From NCBI RefSeq assembly GCF_004365355.1, contig NZ_SODP01000002.1:1545838-1609837 (forward strand): DNA of 64,000 nucleotides, in the 5' to 3' direction. Positions within the stretch are counted from its first letter, which is position 1; every line of letters starts with the position of its first letter. The stretch comes from Kribbella pratensis (GTDB lineage: Bacteria; Actinomycetota; Actinomycetes; Propionibacteriales; Kribbellaceae). The notes under the pieces are model-generated. The model was not told the DNA's origin, ran no database searches, and worked only from the letters and a program-made list of their open reading frames with translations. The translations under genes and the position numbers were made by a program. Below, piece after piece: positions 42,901 through 50,332 of this stretch.

Positions 42901-43528
42901 CGCCACCGACAACGGCGGCGGCGAGGTCCGGGACAACGTCTTCGAGAATCTGTCCGCGTCGCTGACGTGGCGGGCGGCCGGCTTCGCGGTGTACGGCGGG
43001 ACGAACAACATCTTCCGAAATCTGTACGCGGCGGACATGCTCACGTATCCCGGGATCACGATCAGTTCGCTCGACTTCGGCATTCCGATGAACGGTTTCG
43101 GTGCTACGCCGCCGACGGTCTTCGAAAATGCCTCGGTGGTGCGGTCGGGTGGGCATTTCTGGGGTAATCAGGCCTTCCCCGCGGTGTGGATCTTCTCGGC
43201 ATCGAAGATCTTCCAGGGGATTCGCGTCAATGATCTCGACGTCGTCGATCCGACGTACAGCGGAATCATGTTCCAGACCAATTACGTCGGCGGGCAACCG
43301 CAGTTCCCAGTCGCGGACACCGTCTTCACCAACACGACCATCTCCGGAGCACGCAAATCCGGCGACGCCTTCGACAGCAAGTCCGGCTTCGGAATCTGGG
43401 CCAACGAACTCCCCGAACCCGGCCAAGGCCCGGCCGTAGGCTCCGCCACCTTCAACAACCTGACCCTCACCAACAACGCAGTAGACATCCAGAACACAAC
43501 CACCACCTTCACCCTCAACCGCAACTAA
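39950..43528 (+). CDS. Secreted multi-domain GH87 alpha-1,3-glucanase/mycodextranase
   Basis: This 1192-residue exported enzyme has a signal peptide (about 1-32), an F5/8-type C carbohydrate-binding domain (about 33-170), FnIII (about 178-262), a second discoidin-like domain (about 272-405), two CARDB-type repeats (about 410-515 and 520-630), a CBM6/35-like domain (about 640-775), and a parallel beta-helix catalytic domain to the end. The core has RIRDTFADGINMTNG and STGDDSFALFN, giving Asp954, Asp977 and Asp978; this 23/24 spacing equals the triad I recall for GH87 alpha-1,3-glucanases (D1045, D1068, D1069 in Agl-FH1). It probably degrades fungal alpha-1,3-glucan. The RBS is caggagagg. Confidence 0.87.
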   Translation: MRIPRWRLLTALLAASLAAAPLVRPAPAAQAAVLAGPNLAAGKAASASSSTQTYVASNVTDGNQSSYWESANNAFPQWVQVDLGSSVATNQVVLKLPTANWGARDETLAVQGSVDGQSFTDLSASAARTFSPPSNTVTVDYGTATTRYVRVRITANTGWPAGQLSELEVYGPATGDTQAPTAPGGLAFTEPGAGQIRLTWNASSDNVGVTGYDVYANGQLRTSVAGNVLTYTDNQPANVSVSYFVRAKDAAGNQSANSAVVTRNGSGGPGSNLALHKPITASGYTFTYVPANANDDDVTTYWEGNANPATLTTQLGANADLSSIVVRLNPDPAWGPRTQTFSILGREQSSSTFTTIAASASYNFNPASGNSVTIPVSARVADVRLNFTGNTGAPAGQVAELQVLGVPAPNPDLTLSGVSWTPTSPVETDAITVRATVNNGGTAGSGATDVNFYLGNTKVGTAAVGALAAGASTTISASIGTRDAGSYALSAKVDEANTVIEQNDGNNTANASGPLVVTPVASSDLVASAVNWTPGNPSAGNSVAFSVALRNQGSVASASGAHGITLTVLNGSSVVTTLTGSYNGAIAAGATSSAVAVGNWTAANGRYTVRVVIADDANELPVKRTNNTSDRPLFVGRGANMPYDHLEAEDASVGGGATGIGPNRAIGDLAGEASGRRAVTLNSNGSYVEFTTRASTNTLVTRFSMPDSAAGGGQSSSISVYINGSFAKTLPLTSKYAWLYGAEASPNNSPGSGPARHIYDEANLMLDQTYPVGTKIRLQKDPSNGSTYAIDFIDTEAVTAIPNPGAGYVTPAGFTQQDVQNALDRVRQDTTLQGVYLPAGDYQTSSKFNVYGRAIRVVGAGPWFTRFVAPQNQSNTDVGFDAQSSANGSTFSGFSYFGNYDSRNDGPGKVFNFAGTSNMTIDNIWVEHQMCLYWGANTDNSVIKNSRIRDTFADGINMTNGSAGNTVSNNDARSTGDDSFALFNATDNGGGEVRDNVFENLSASLTWRAAGFAVYGGTNNIFRNLYAADMLTYPGITISSLDFGIPMNGFGATPPTVFENASVVRSGGHFWGNQAFPAVWIFSASKIFQGIRVNDLDVVDPTYSGIMFQTNYVGGQPQFPVADTVFTNTTISGARKSGDAFDSKSGFGIWANELPEPGQGPAVGSATFNNLTLTNNAVDIQNTTTTFTLNRN

Positions 43529-43535
43529 CCCTGCA

Positions 43536-43570
43536 GGAGCCGCCGGAGGACTCACCTCTCCGGCGGCTCC
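43536..43570. terminator. Rho-independent-like hairpin after the GH87 gene
   Basis: A perfect 13-bp stem, ggagccgccggag (43536-43548) with ctccggcggctcc (43558-43570), has a 9-nt loop and starts 8 nt after the stop codon. Confidence 0.85.
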
Positions 43571-43693
43571 CACCTGCGCGGACCGGGCTCGTCCACCGTC
43601 CGGTGAGCTGCCCGCCCAACTTCCAAGGGATTCTCTATCCCGAGGCAGCACCACCATAACGCCTTGATTTACGTGCGACGGGCGCATTTCCCA

Positions 43694-43723
43694 ATCTGCC
43701 CCAGGTTGCCCCGAGATGCCCCG
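43694..43723 (+). repeat. Left copy of imperfect 30-bp direct repeat (TGCCCC-rich)
   Basis: The 30-bp sequence ATCTGCCCC...CCCCG matches 44428-44457 at 25 of 30 positions in the same orientation. The two copies bracket the DUF3800-like gene. It is internally repetitive (tgcccc repeated), so some of the match may be compositional. Confidence 0.55.
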
Positions 43724-43791
43724 GTGTCACGCTCGACGATCAGTCCGCACACGTGTGAATCTCGACCCTTGCCACTCAACAAGGCGGGGAA

Positions 43792-44304
43792 ATGCCAATC
43801 CACGTGTTCGTCGACGAGAACAAGACTCGGGGATTCCTGATGGTTGCCGCTCGGTGCCCATCAGGTGATGTCGCGGTCAACCGCAAGGCGCTCCGCGGCC
43901 TGCTACTGCCCGGACAGGAACGCCTGCATTTCAGGCACGAGACCGATGCGCGCCGCAAGCAGATCCTTGACGTCATCGCCGGGCTACACCTGATGGTCGA
44001 CATCTATGCGACCGAGCGAGAGACGCTCGCCAACAGGCGACGCTGTCTCGAGGCCATCGTTCGCGACACGGCAGCTGACGCGGAGCGCCTCGTCATCGAG
44101 CGGGACGAGTCGACGATTGCGAGGGACCGAGAGACGCTGCATGCCGCATGCCAGCGCTTCGAGTGCTTCGAACTTAGGTGGGAGCTGATGGTGCCGAAGC
44201 TGGATCCACTGCTGTGGGTGCCCGATGCCATCGGGTGGGCGTGGGCTCGCGCAGGACACTGGCGCCGCACAGTGGCGACGTTCAGTGGCCTGCGCGACCT
44301 CTGA
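43792..44304 (+). CDS. DUF3800-like hypothetical protein
   Basis: This 170-residue protein begins MPIHVFVDENKTRGFLMVAA, resembling the YIDESG-type N-terminus of DUF3800 (an RNase H-like fold often seen in defence or mobile contexts). It continues LRGLLLPGQERLHFRHETDARRKQILD, and the C-terminus has PLLWVPDAIGWAWARAGHW. Acidic residues in FVDENK and HETD could coordinate metal. Third positions are visibly less G/C-biased than in neighbouring genes, and the gene stands alone between similar 30-bp direct repeats; both suggest horizontal acquisition. The ATG at 43792 follows a weak ggcgggg RBS. Function is unknown. Confidence 0.7.
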   Translation: MPIHVFVDENKTRGFLMVAARCPSGDVAVNRKALRGLLLPGQERLHFRHETDARRKQILDVIAGLHLMVDIYATERETLANRRRCLEAIVRDTAADAERLVIERDESTIARDRETLHAACQRFECFELRWELMVPKLDPLLWVPDAIGWAWARAGHWRRTVATFSGLRDL

Positions 44305-44315
44305 AGAAGCGCGAG

Positions 44316-44350
44316 ACCCGGCTCACCGACCGTCCGGATGGCTGCCGGGT
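44316..44350. terminator. Possible hairpin after the DUF3800-like gene
   Basis: acccggc (44316-44322) pairs with gccgggt (44344-44350) around a 21-nt loop that can fold internally. It is a weak terminator candidate 12 nt after the stop. Confidence 0.4.
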
Positions 44351-44427
44351 CCACTTCAAGGGACTCTTCTGTCCACGAGCAAGATCAACTGTAGCGGGAA
44401 GTTGCGGTTGTGGGAGTGGCTTTCTGT

Positions 44428-44457
44428 ATCTGCCCCCGGATGCCCCGGGAAACCCCG
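44428..44457 (+). repeat. Right copy of imperfect 30-bp direct repeat
   Basis: It matches 43694-43723 at 25 of 30 positions and ends exactly at the base before the stop codon of the convergent MarR gene (44458). Such a boundary at a gene end is seen at integration sites. Confidence 0.55.
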
Positions 44458-44877
44458 TTACAGGTCTTTGGTTATTCGGGAGAGGGCTTGGCCGGCTTTG
44501 AGGACCAGGGCGCGGTCGGTGTCGTCGAGGCGGTTGAGGAGGTGGGAGAGTTCGTCGGCGGCCTGTTGGCCGGAGGCCTGGACTGTGGCGGCGCCGGCTT
44601 CGGTGAGGACCACGGCGGTTGCGCGGCCGTCGACCGGGTCCGGCTCGCGGCGGACCAGGCCCGCCTCTTCCAGCGCGGCGACCGTCGTGGTCGCGGTGGG
44701 TTGCGAACAGGGGACCCGGGTGGCGATCTCGCCGATCCGGATCGGTTGCTCGTCGGCGATCAGCATCAGCGCCAGGAACTGCGTCGGGTGCATGACCGTG
44801 GTGGTCCTGCTCCGGCGCAGGTGTCTGACGATCCGGTGCATGCTCACCAGGAGTAGCAGAGTCTCCGCCGCCGCCAT
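44458..44877 (-). CDS. MarR-family transcriptional regulator
   Basis: This is a 139-residue winged-helix regulator. It shows MHPTQFLALMLIADEQPIRIGEIATRVPCSQPTATTTVAALEEAGLVRREPDPVDGR, a typical MarR HTH followed by the wing with the conserved D-x-R. The ATG at 44877 has a near-perfect ggaggtgat RBS. It lies 53 nt downstream of asnB on the same strand and is probably co-transcribed. Effector and targets are unknown; it may act on the palindrome at the asnB promoter, but that is speculation. Confidence 0.9.
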   Translation of the reverse strand: MAAAETLLLLVSMHRIVRHLRRSRTTTVMHPTQFLALMLIADEQPIRIGEIATRVPCSQPTATTTVAALEEAGLVRREPDPVDGRATAVVLTEAGAATVQASGQQAADELSHLLNRLDDTDRALVLKAGQALSRITKDL

Positions 44878-44930
44878 GTCGATCACCTCCGAGGGGAAGC
44901 GCCATCCTGGCACAGCCTGCCAAACAACTC

Positions 44931-46772
44931 CTACAGCGAGAGCCTGATGTCGGGGTGATACAGGTCGATCCAGGTCGCCAGCGACAGCGTCTGCTCCAGC
45001 TGCCGCCGCGCCACCCCATCCGCGGACCGCGCCGCCTGATCGACGCCCTTGCGGTCCACCAGCTCGAACACCGGATGCCGATCCGCCACCAGCTCGCGGA
45101 CCTGGCCCGCCAGCGCCTCGACGTACGCCGGATCCTGCGTCTGCGGGTACGGCGACTTGCGGCGGTCCACCACCGACTGCGGAAGTACGTCGCTGGTCGC
45201 CGCCCGCAGCAGGCTCTTCTCGTGCCCGTCGAACGTCTTCATCGACCACGGCGTGTTGTAGACGTACTCGACCAGCCGGTGATCGCAGAACGGCACCCGC
45301 ACCTCGAGCCCGACCGCCATGCTCATCCGGTCCTTGCGGTCGAGCAGGATCCGCACCATCCGGGTGAGGTGCAGGTAGCAGACCTTCCGCATCGCCCACT
45401 CGTCGTCGGACTCACCGTCGAGCCGCTCGACCTCGCGCACGGCCTCGGCGTACCGGTCCCGCAGATGACCGCCGAGATCGAGCTGCCTCAGCACGTCCTT
45501 CCGGAGCGCGTGGACCTGACCGGGCTGCCGCCGCGACAGCGTGTAGGCGATCCACGGGAACATCGGCCGGTTCCGCACCTCGGGGTCGTGGAACCACAGG
45601 TACCCGCCGAACACCTCGTCGGCCGACTCGCCCGACAGCGCGACCGTCGACTGCTCCCGGATCGCCGCGAACAGCAGGTACAGCGAGTTGAAGATGTCCC
45701 CGCCGAGCGGCGCATCGTTCGCCCGCACAACCTTCCGCCGGATCTCCGGATCCGTCAGCACGGCGTTGTCCAGCACGATGTCGGAGTGCTGCGAATGCAC
45801 CAGATCCGCGACGTCATGCACGTACGGCGTGTCCGGCGTACCGCGGAGCTCGGTCGGCTGGAAGTTCTCCTCCTGACCGACGAAGTCGACCGCGAAGCTG
45901 CGGACCTTCTTCCCCTCCTCCGCCAGCTGACCGGCCGCGAGCGCCGTGATCGCGCTGGAGTCGAGCCCGCCCGACAACAGCACACACCGCGGTACGTCGG
46001 CCACGAGCTGCCGCCGCGTGATGTCGTCGAGAAGCTCGCGGATGTGCGCGACCGACGTGTCCTGGTCGTCGGTGTGCTGCCTGGTCTCCAACCGCCAGTA
46101 AGCGTTGCGACGGATGCCGGCACGATCGACGGTGACCACAGTGCCCGGCTCGACCTCGAACATCCCGGCCCACAGCGACTTGCCGGGCGTCTTCGACACC
46201 GTCAGCAGCTCGCGCAGGCCCTCGGCCTCGACGACGGCCGGTACGGCGGGATTGGCCAGGATCGCCTTCGGCTCGGAACCGAACAGCACGCCGTCCGCGG
46301 TCGGGTAGTAGAAGAACGGCTTGATGCCCATCCGGTCGCGGACCATCACCAGGGTCTCGGTCCGCGGGTCCCAGATGGCCAGCGCGTACATCCCGTTCAG
46401 CCGCTCGGCGAACGCAGTACCCCACTCGACGTACGCACGAAGTACGACCTCGGTGTCGGAGTCGGTCGTGAACGCGTGCCCGCGGCGGCGGAGCTCGTCG
46501 CGCAGCTCGGTGTAGTTGTAGACCTCACCGCTGTAGACCATCCCGAGCGTGATCGTGCGTCCTTCGTGGACGACCTCGGTGGTCATCGGCTGCTCCCCGC
46601 CGGGGAGGTCGATGACCGCGAGTCTGCGATGCCCGAGCGCGACATGCCGCGCGTACCAGGTGCCTCTCGCGTCCGGCCCGCGACACGACATCGTCTCGGT
46701 CATCGCGTCGACGGCCTCCCGCTCCGCGCCGAGGTCCTGCCGGTACGCCACCCACCCGGTGATGCCACACAT
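44931..46772 (-). CDS. asnB: Asparagine synthase (glutamine-hydrolysing)
   Basis: This is a 613-residue class II amidotransferase. The N-terminal glutaminase starts MCGITGW, with Cys2 as nucleophile, plus RGPDARGTW and GHRRLAVIDL. The synthetase domain has the PPi-loop LLSGGLDSSAI, SGESADEVFGGY, and a C-terminal region MRVPFCDHRLVEYVY-like. It makes Asn from Asp using Gln and ATP; actinomycete paralogues may instead amidate peptides or cell-wall components. The ATG at 46772 has a gaggag RBS and fixes the mandatory Cys at position 2, so the upstream extension is not real. A promoter and dyad lie just upstream. Confidence 0.93.
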   Translation of the reverse strand: MCGITGWVAYRQDLGAEREAVDAMTETMSCRGPDARGTWYARHVALGHRRLAVIDLPGGEQPMTTEVVHEGRTITLGMVYSGEVYNYTELRDELRRRGHAFTTDSDTEVVLRAYVEWGTAFAERLNGMYALAIWDPRTETLVMVRDRMGIKPFFYYPTADGVLFGSEPKAILANPAVPAVVEAEGLRELLTVSKTPGKSLWAGMFEVEPGTVVTVDRAGIRRNAYWRLETRQHTDDQDTSVAHIRELLDDITRRQLVADVPRCVLLSGGLDSSAITALAAGQLAEEGKKVRSFAVDFVGQEENFQPTELRGTPDTPYVHDVADLVHSQHSDIVLDNAVLTDPEIRRKVVRANDAPLGGDIFNSLYLLFAAIREQSTVALSGESADEVFGGYLWFHDPEVRNRPMFPWIAYTLSRRQPGQVHALRKDVLRQLDLGGHLRDRYAEAVREVERLDGESDDEWAMRKVCYLHLTRMVRILLDRKDRMSMAVGLEVRVPFCDHRLVEYVYNTPWSMKTFDGHEKSLLRAATSDVLPQSVVDRRKSPYPQTQDPAYVEALAGQVRELVADRHPVFELVDRKGVDQAARSADGVARRQLEQTLSLATWIDLYHPDIRLSL

Positions 46773-46789
46773 ACGGTCGCTCCTCTGCC

Positions 46790-46826
46790 TCGCGAGATGC
46801 ATTCCTCCCCAATGTATTTCTCGCGA
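46790..46826. promoter_or_regulatory. Imperfect palindrome overlapping the asnB promoter (candidate operator)
   Basis: The ends tcgcgaga and ctcgcga are complementary and the inner sequences (tgcatt and aatgta) continue the dyad with mismatches. It covers the predicted -10 box, the usual place for a repressor site. Confidence 0.5.
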
Positions 46827-46838
46827 TGAGTGACACAA
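46811..46838 (-). promoter_or_regulatory. Predicted asnB promoter
   Basis: On the minus strand TTGTGT (46838-46833), 16 nt, TACATT (46816-46811). Transcription would start near 46804, about 30 nt upstream of the asnB ATG. Confidence 0.45.
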
Positions 46839-46862
46839 GCGATCGTTTCTGTGACCAAGCTC

Positions 46863-47303
46863 TCAGAGGTGTACTGCGAGCACGCCCAGCGCGAACGCCG
46901 CTCCGGCCAGCGCCAGCATCGTCGTCGCGAGGACGATCAGCCGGCGCTGGAGTGCGGGCAGCTCGGCCGCGGTGGCGAATACGCGCTGCGGCCAGTGGCG
47001 CCAGGAGACGTACCAGAAGATGCCGGTCGCGATCAGCAGTAGCAGGCCCTTGACCGCGTGGATCCACCAGTCGTGGTGGTCGATCAGCAGCATCGCAAGC
47101 CCGGTGACGGCGATCGCGCCGATCAGCCCGACCACCTTCCACCGGTTGCCCGAGGCAATCACCGCGGTGAGCTGCTCCCGCCCGTCGCTGTCCGCCCCGA
47201 AGTACCGCTTGAGCTTCGGCTGCACCACGAACAACGAGTACGCCATCCCGCCGACCCACGCAGCCGCCAACCCCGCATGAATGATCGCAAGCACCGCCGT
47301 CAC
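46863..47303 (-). CDS. CopD-like small integral membrane protein
   Basis: This 146-residue protein has four predicted transmembrane helices (about 3-25, 55-75, 80-100, 120-143), with HAGLAAAWVGGMAYSLFVVQPKL at the start and DHHDWWIHAVKGLLLL in the middle, a layout resembling the CopD/YcnJ copper-resistance domain or the DUF2269 group. His and Trp residues near the membrane surface could bind metal or haem, but that is not established. The GTG at 47303 is used. It ends 90 nt upstream of the asnB start, on the same strand. Confidence 0.65.
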   Translation of the reverse strand: MTAVLAIIHAGLAAAWVGGMAYSLFVVQPKLKRYFGADSDGREQLTAVIASGNRWKVVGLIGAIAVTGLAMLLIDHHDWWIHAVKGLLLLIATGIFWYVSWRHWPQRVFATAAELPALQRRLIVLATTMLALAGAAFALGVLAVHL

Positions 47304-47352
47304 CCCCCGACGGTAATCCCCACCCAGGGTCCTCCCGTGAAAGAGTCACGCG

Positions 47353-47865
47353 GTGGATGACATCCAGGTGTTCCATAGAAGCGGCCAGTGGTGCCCCGGC
47401 CGGCGGGTCGGGGACGTTGTCGCCTACGACGTCAAGATCCTGCCCAAGTACCAGGTGCCCGGCCGCCCCACCGTCGACCGCAGCTACCTACTCCTCAACG
47501 AGGGCATCCAACTGACCAAGCCGGCCGTCTTCGAGGGCCCGGTCGAGGGCTGGTGGTACGTCGACCTCGTCGAGATCGACCACACCGACACCGGCCTGCT
47601 GGTCCGCGACCTGTACGTCGACCTACTGATCCCACCGGCCGCAAATCGCTACCAACTCCTCGACCTCGACGAATTCGCCGACGCCCTCACTGCCGGCCAG
47701 ATCACCCCGATCCAGTGCGCCACCGTCCTCCACCAAACCCAGCAGTTCATCAACCGCTACCTCCGCGGCCCCGAGGAAGGTCCCAGCGGTCCTCAGTACC
47801 AGTTCCCGCCGACCGCCGTCACGACTCTCGAGTCCCTGCGGTCCTTCCTCGACCCGCCCGCCTGA
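47353..47865 (+). CDS. DUF402 domain-containing protein
   Basis: The 170-residue protein matches the DUF402 beta-barrel family (FomD/Ntdp-like nucleoside tri/diphosphate phosphatases). It shows GWWYVDLVEIDHTDTGLLVRDLYVDLLIP, then LLDLDEFADALTAGQITP and QQFINRYLRG. The acidic residues in VDLVEID, RDLYVD and LDLDEF are the expected metal-binding positions. The GTG at 47353 begins MDDIQVFHR. The protein is probably cytoplasmic. The specific substrate is unknown. Confidence 0.8.
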   Translation: MDDIQVFHRSGQWCPGRRVGDVVAYDVKILPKYQVPGRPTVDRSYLLLNEGIQLTKPAVFEGPVEGWWYVDLVEIDHTDTGLLVRDLYVDLLIPPAANRYQLLDLDEFADALTAGQITPIQCATVLHQTQQFINRYLRGPEEGPSGPQYQFPPTAVTTLESLRSFLDPPA

Positions 47866-47907
47866 CGCTCTGCCGCCGAGTCGTGGGAGATGGTCCGCGG
47901 TGGGTTT

Positions 47908-47958
47908 GCCGAGTCGTGGATTGCGGTCCGTTTCGCGGACCTGGATCCACGACTCGGC
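47908..47958. terminator. Long hairpin between convergent DUF402 and acs genes
   Basis: A 13-bp outer stem, gccgagtcgtgga (47908-47920) with tccacgactcggc (47946-47958), holds an inner stem ggtccg with cggacc (47925-47930/47936-47941). A partial direct copy of the left arm lies at about 47877-47888. It is a bidirectional terminator or REP-like element. Confidence 0.75.
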
Positions 47959-47992
47959 TGCCGGGCCGGGAGGTTGCGGATGGTGGAGCGGG

Positions 47993-49984
47993 TCAGTCTT
48001 CGTCGGATTTGCCGGCGGCGAGGTTGGTTTTGATGAGGTCCATGACGGTGGAGTCGGCGAGGGTGGTGACGTCGCCTACCTCGCGGTTTTCGGCTACGTC
48101 GCGGAGGAGGCGACGCATGATCTTGCCGGAACGGGTCTTGGGGAGTTCGGAGACGACCATGATCTGGCGGGGCTTGGCGATCGGGCCGATTTCCTTGGCT
48201 ACGTGGTTGCGGAGCTCCTGGACCACGTCGGGGCCGCCGTCACCAGCTTCGGAGCGCAGGATGACGAACGCGGCGATCGCCTGACCGGTGGTCGGGTCGG
48301 ACGCACCGACGACGGCGGCCTCGGCCACCTTCGGGTGCGAGACCAGGGCGGACTCGATCTCGGTCGTGGACAGCCGGTGCCCCGACACGTTCATCACGTC
48401 GTCGACGCGGCCGAGGAGCCACAGGTCGCCGTCCTCGTCCTTCTTCGCGCCGTCGCCGGCGAAGTACACGCCCGGCCAGCGGGACCAGTACGTGTCGATG
48501 AAGCGCTGGTCGTCGCCCCACAGCGTCCGGAGCATCGCCGGCCACGGCTTGGTGATCACGAGGTACCCGCCGGACCCATCAGGCACCGAGTTTCCCGCGT
48601 CGTCCACCACGTCGACCGACACACCCGGAATCGCCCGCATCGCGGCGCCCGGCTTGCCGGCGGTCACACCAGGCAGCGGCGAGATCATGTGCATACCGGT
48701 CTCGGTCTGCCACCACGTGTCGACGACCGGCGCCTTGTTCCCGCCGATGTTCTCGCGGTACCAGATGTACGCCTCGGGGTTGATCGGCTCGCCGACCGAT
48801 CCGATCACCCGCAGCGTCGAGAGGTCGAACTTGGCCGGGATGTCCGCGCCCCACTTCATGAAGGTGCGGATCGCGGTCGGGGCGCAGTACAGGATCGACA
48901 CCTTGTACTTCTGCACGATCTCCCACCAGCGGCCCTGGTGTGGGGTGTCCGGGGTGCCTTCGTACAGCACGGAGGTGGTCGCGTTCGCGAGGGCGCCGTA
49001 CACGATGTAGCTGTGGCCTGTGACCCAGCCGATGTCGGCGGCGGTCCAGTACACGTCGGTGTCCGGCTTGAGGTCGAAGACACCCCATTGCGTGTACGAC
49101 GTACCGACCAGGTAGCCGCCCGTCGTGTGCAGGATGCCCTTCGGCTTGCCCGTGCTGCCGGACGTGTACATCACGTACAGCGGGTGCTCGGCGTCGAAGG
49201 CCTCCGGCGTGTGGTCCGCGGACTGCTTGCCGACGAAGTCCTCCCACCACAGGTCGCGATCCTCAACCATCGCGGTCTCCTGGCCCGTGCGCTTCACCAC
49301 GAGCACATTCCGTACGTCGGGGCAGTCCTCCAACGCGGCGTCCACGGCTGGCTTCAGCGCCGCCGGAGCGCCCCGGCGGTAGCCGCCGTCCGACGTGATC
49401 ACGACGCGGGCGTCGCAGTCCAGGATCCGGTCCTTCAGCGCCTCGGAGGAGAAGCCACCGAAGATGACCGTGTGCGGGGCGCCGATCCGGGCGCAGGCCA
49501 GCATCGCGACCACGGTCTCGGGGATCATCGGCATGTAGATCGCGACGATCTCACCGGCCTGGACGTTCAGCTCGAGCAGCGCGTTGGCGGCCTTGCTGAC
49601 CTCGTCCTTGAGCTGCGCGTAGGTGATCTCGCGGGTGTCACCGGGCTCACCCTCGAAGTAGTACGCAACCTTGTCGCCGAGGCCGTTCTCGACGTGGCGG
49701 TCGACGCAGTTGTACGCCGCGTTCAGCTTGCCGTCGGCGTACCACTTGGCGAACGGCGGGTTGCTCCAGTCCAGCGTCTCCGTCGGCTCGGTGGCCCAGG
49801 TGATGCGCTTGGCCTGCTCGGCCCAGAACCCCTCCGGGTCGGCCGCGGCCCGCTCGTACGCGTCGGCCTTGAGGTTCGCGTTCGCGGCGAGCTCGGCGGG
49901 CGGCTCGAAGCGGCGCTCCTCGTGCATCAGGTTCGACAGCGCGTCGGACTGCGCCTCGGGCTTGGGTGACTCTGCATTCGTCAC
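47993..49984 (-). CDS. acs: Acetyl-CoA synthetase
   Basis: The 663-residue AMP-forming ligase converts acetate, ATP and CoA to acetyl-CoA. It contains the P-loop MYTSGSTGKPKGILHT, the WWQTETGMHM motif (A5), YFAGDGAKKDEDGDLWLLGRVDD (A7/A8) and the C-terminal LPKTRSGKIMRRLLRD, whose Lys is the catalytic and acetylation-controlled residue. Length is standard for Acs. The GTG at 49984 follows a gaggag RBS. The acetate symporter pair at 37.8-39.7 kb could feed it. No Pat/CobB regulator is visible next to it. Confidence 0.96.
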   Translation of the reverse strand: MTNAESPKPEAQSDALSNLMHEERRFEPPAELAANANLKADAYERAAADPEGFWAEQAKRITWATEPTETLDWSNPPFAKWYADGKLNAAYNCVDRHVENGLGDKVAYYFEGEPGDTREITYAQLKDEVSKAANALLELNVQAGEIVAIYMPMIPETVVAMLACARIGAPHTVIFGGFSSEALKDRILDCDARVVITSDGGYRRGAPAALKPAVDAALEDCPDVRNVLVVKRTGQETAMVEDRDLWWEDFVGKQSADHTPEAFDAEHPLYVMYTSGSTGKPKGILHTTGGYLVGTSYTQWGVFDLKPDTDVYWTAADIGWVTGHSYIVYGALANATTSVLYEGTPDTPHQGRWWEIVQKYKVSILYCAPTAIRTFMKWGADIPAKFDLSTLRVIGSVGEPINPEAYIWYRENIGGNKAPVVDTWWQTETGMHMISPLPGVTAGKPGAAMRAIPGVSVDVVDDAGNSVPDGSGGYLVITKPWPAMLRTLWGDDQRFIDTYWSRWPGVYFAGDGAKKDEDGDLWLLGRVDDVMNVSGHRLSTTEIESALVSHPKVAEAAVVGASDPTTGQAIAAFVILRSEAGDGGPDVVQELRNHVAKEIGPIAKPRQIMVVSELPKTRSGKIMRRLLRDVAENREVGDVTTLADSTVMDLIKTNLAAGKSDED

Positions 49985-50189
49985 GTCGACGACTCCTCAT
50001 CGCTGGCTTCGGCGCGCCGGCGCGCCCGGTTACCTTTCTACCAACGCTGACCCTGCCACGGAACCGGTGTATCGCCGAGTCGTTTCGAATCTGCGCCGAA
50101 CAGGACCAATTCCGGGTCGGGCGGAGCAGAAATCCGGCGTACGGCGGAACCATCGCGCCGGACCGTGCATCGGACCGGATGTGAACGCG

Positions 50190-50330
50190 ATGCAGACCGA
50201 CTCCCAGCCGACCCCCGTGACCGAGGAACGCCGGAAGATCTCGCGGGCCGCCCGCCGGCGGGTTCACGCTCGCGAACTGCGCGTACGCCGTACTCAACGG
50301 GCAGCCCGCGCCCAGTTGCCGAACGGGTAG
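50190..50330 (+). CDS. Small basic protein (46 aa), tentative
   Basis: An ORF begins MQTDSQPTPVTEERRKIS and continues with a highly Arg-rich sequence (RAARRRVHARELRVRRTQ). Nearly every codon in its first half ends in G or C, the local coding signature, and it fills the gap between acs and a convergent MarR gene, ending 2 nt before the latter's stop. A GTG nine bases upstream (50181) is an alternative start. No RBS is obvious. It could be a nucleic-acid-binding or ribosome-associated small protein, or simply non-coding; I do not recognise it. Confidence 0.35.
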   Translation: MQTDSQPTPVTEERRKISRAARRRVHARELRVRRTQRAARAQLPNG

Positions 50331-50332
50331 TC

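Noticed and set aside
43694..44457. A CRISPR or short-repeat array suggested by repeated TGCCCC units
   Set aside because: The units are short, irregular and without spacers of constant length. Two imperfect copies flanking a gene are better described as direct repeats.
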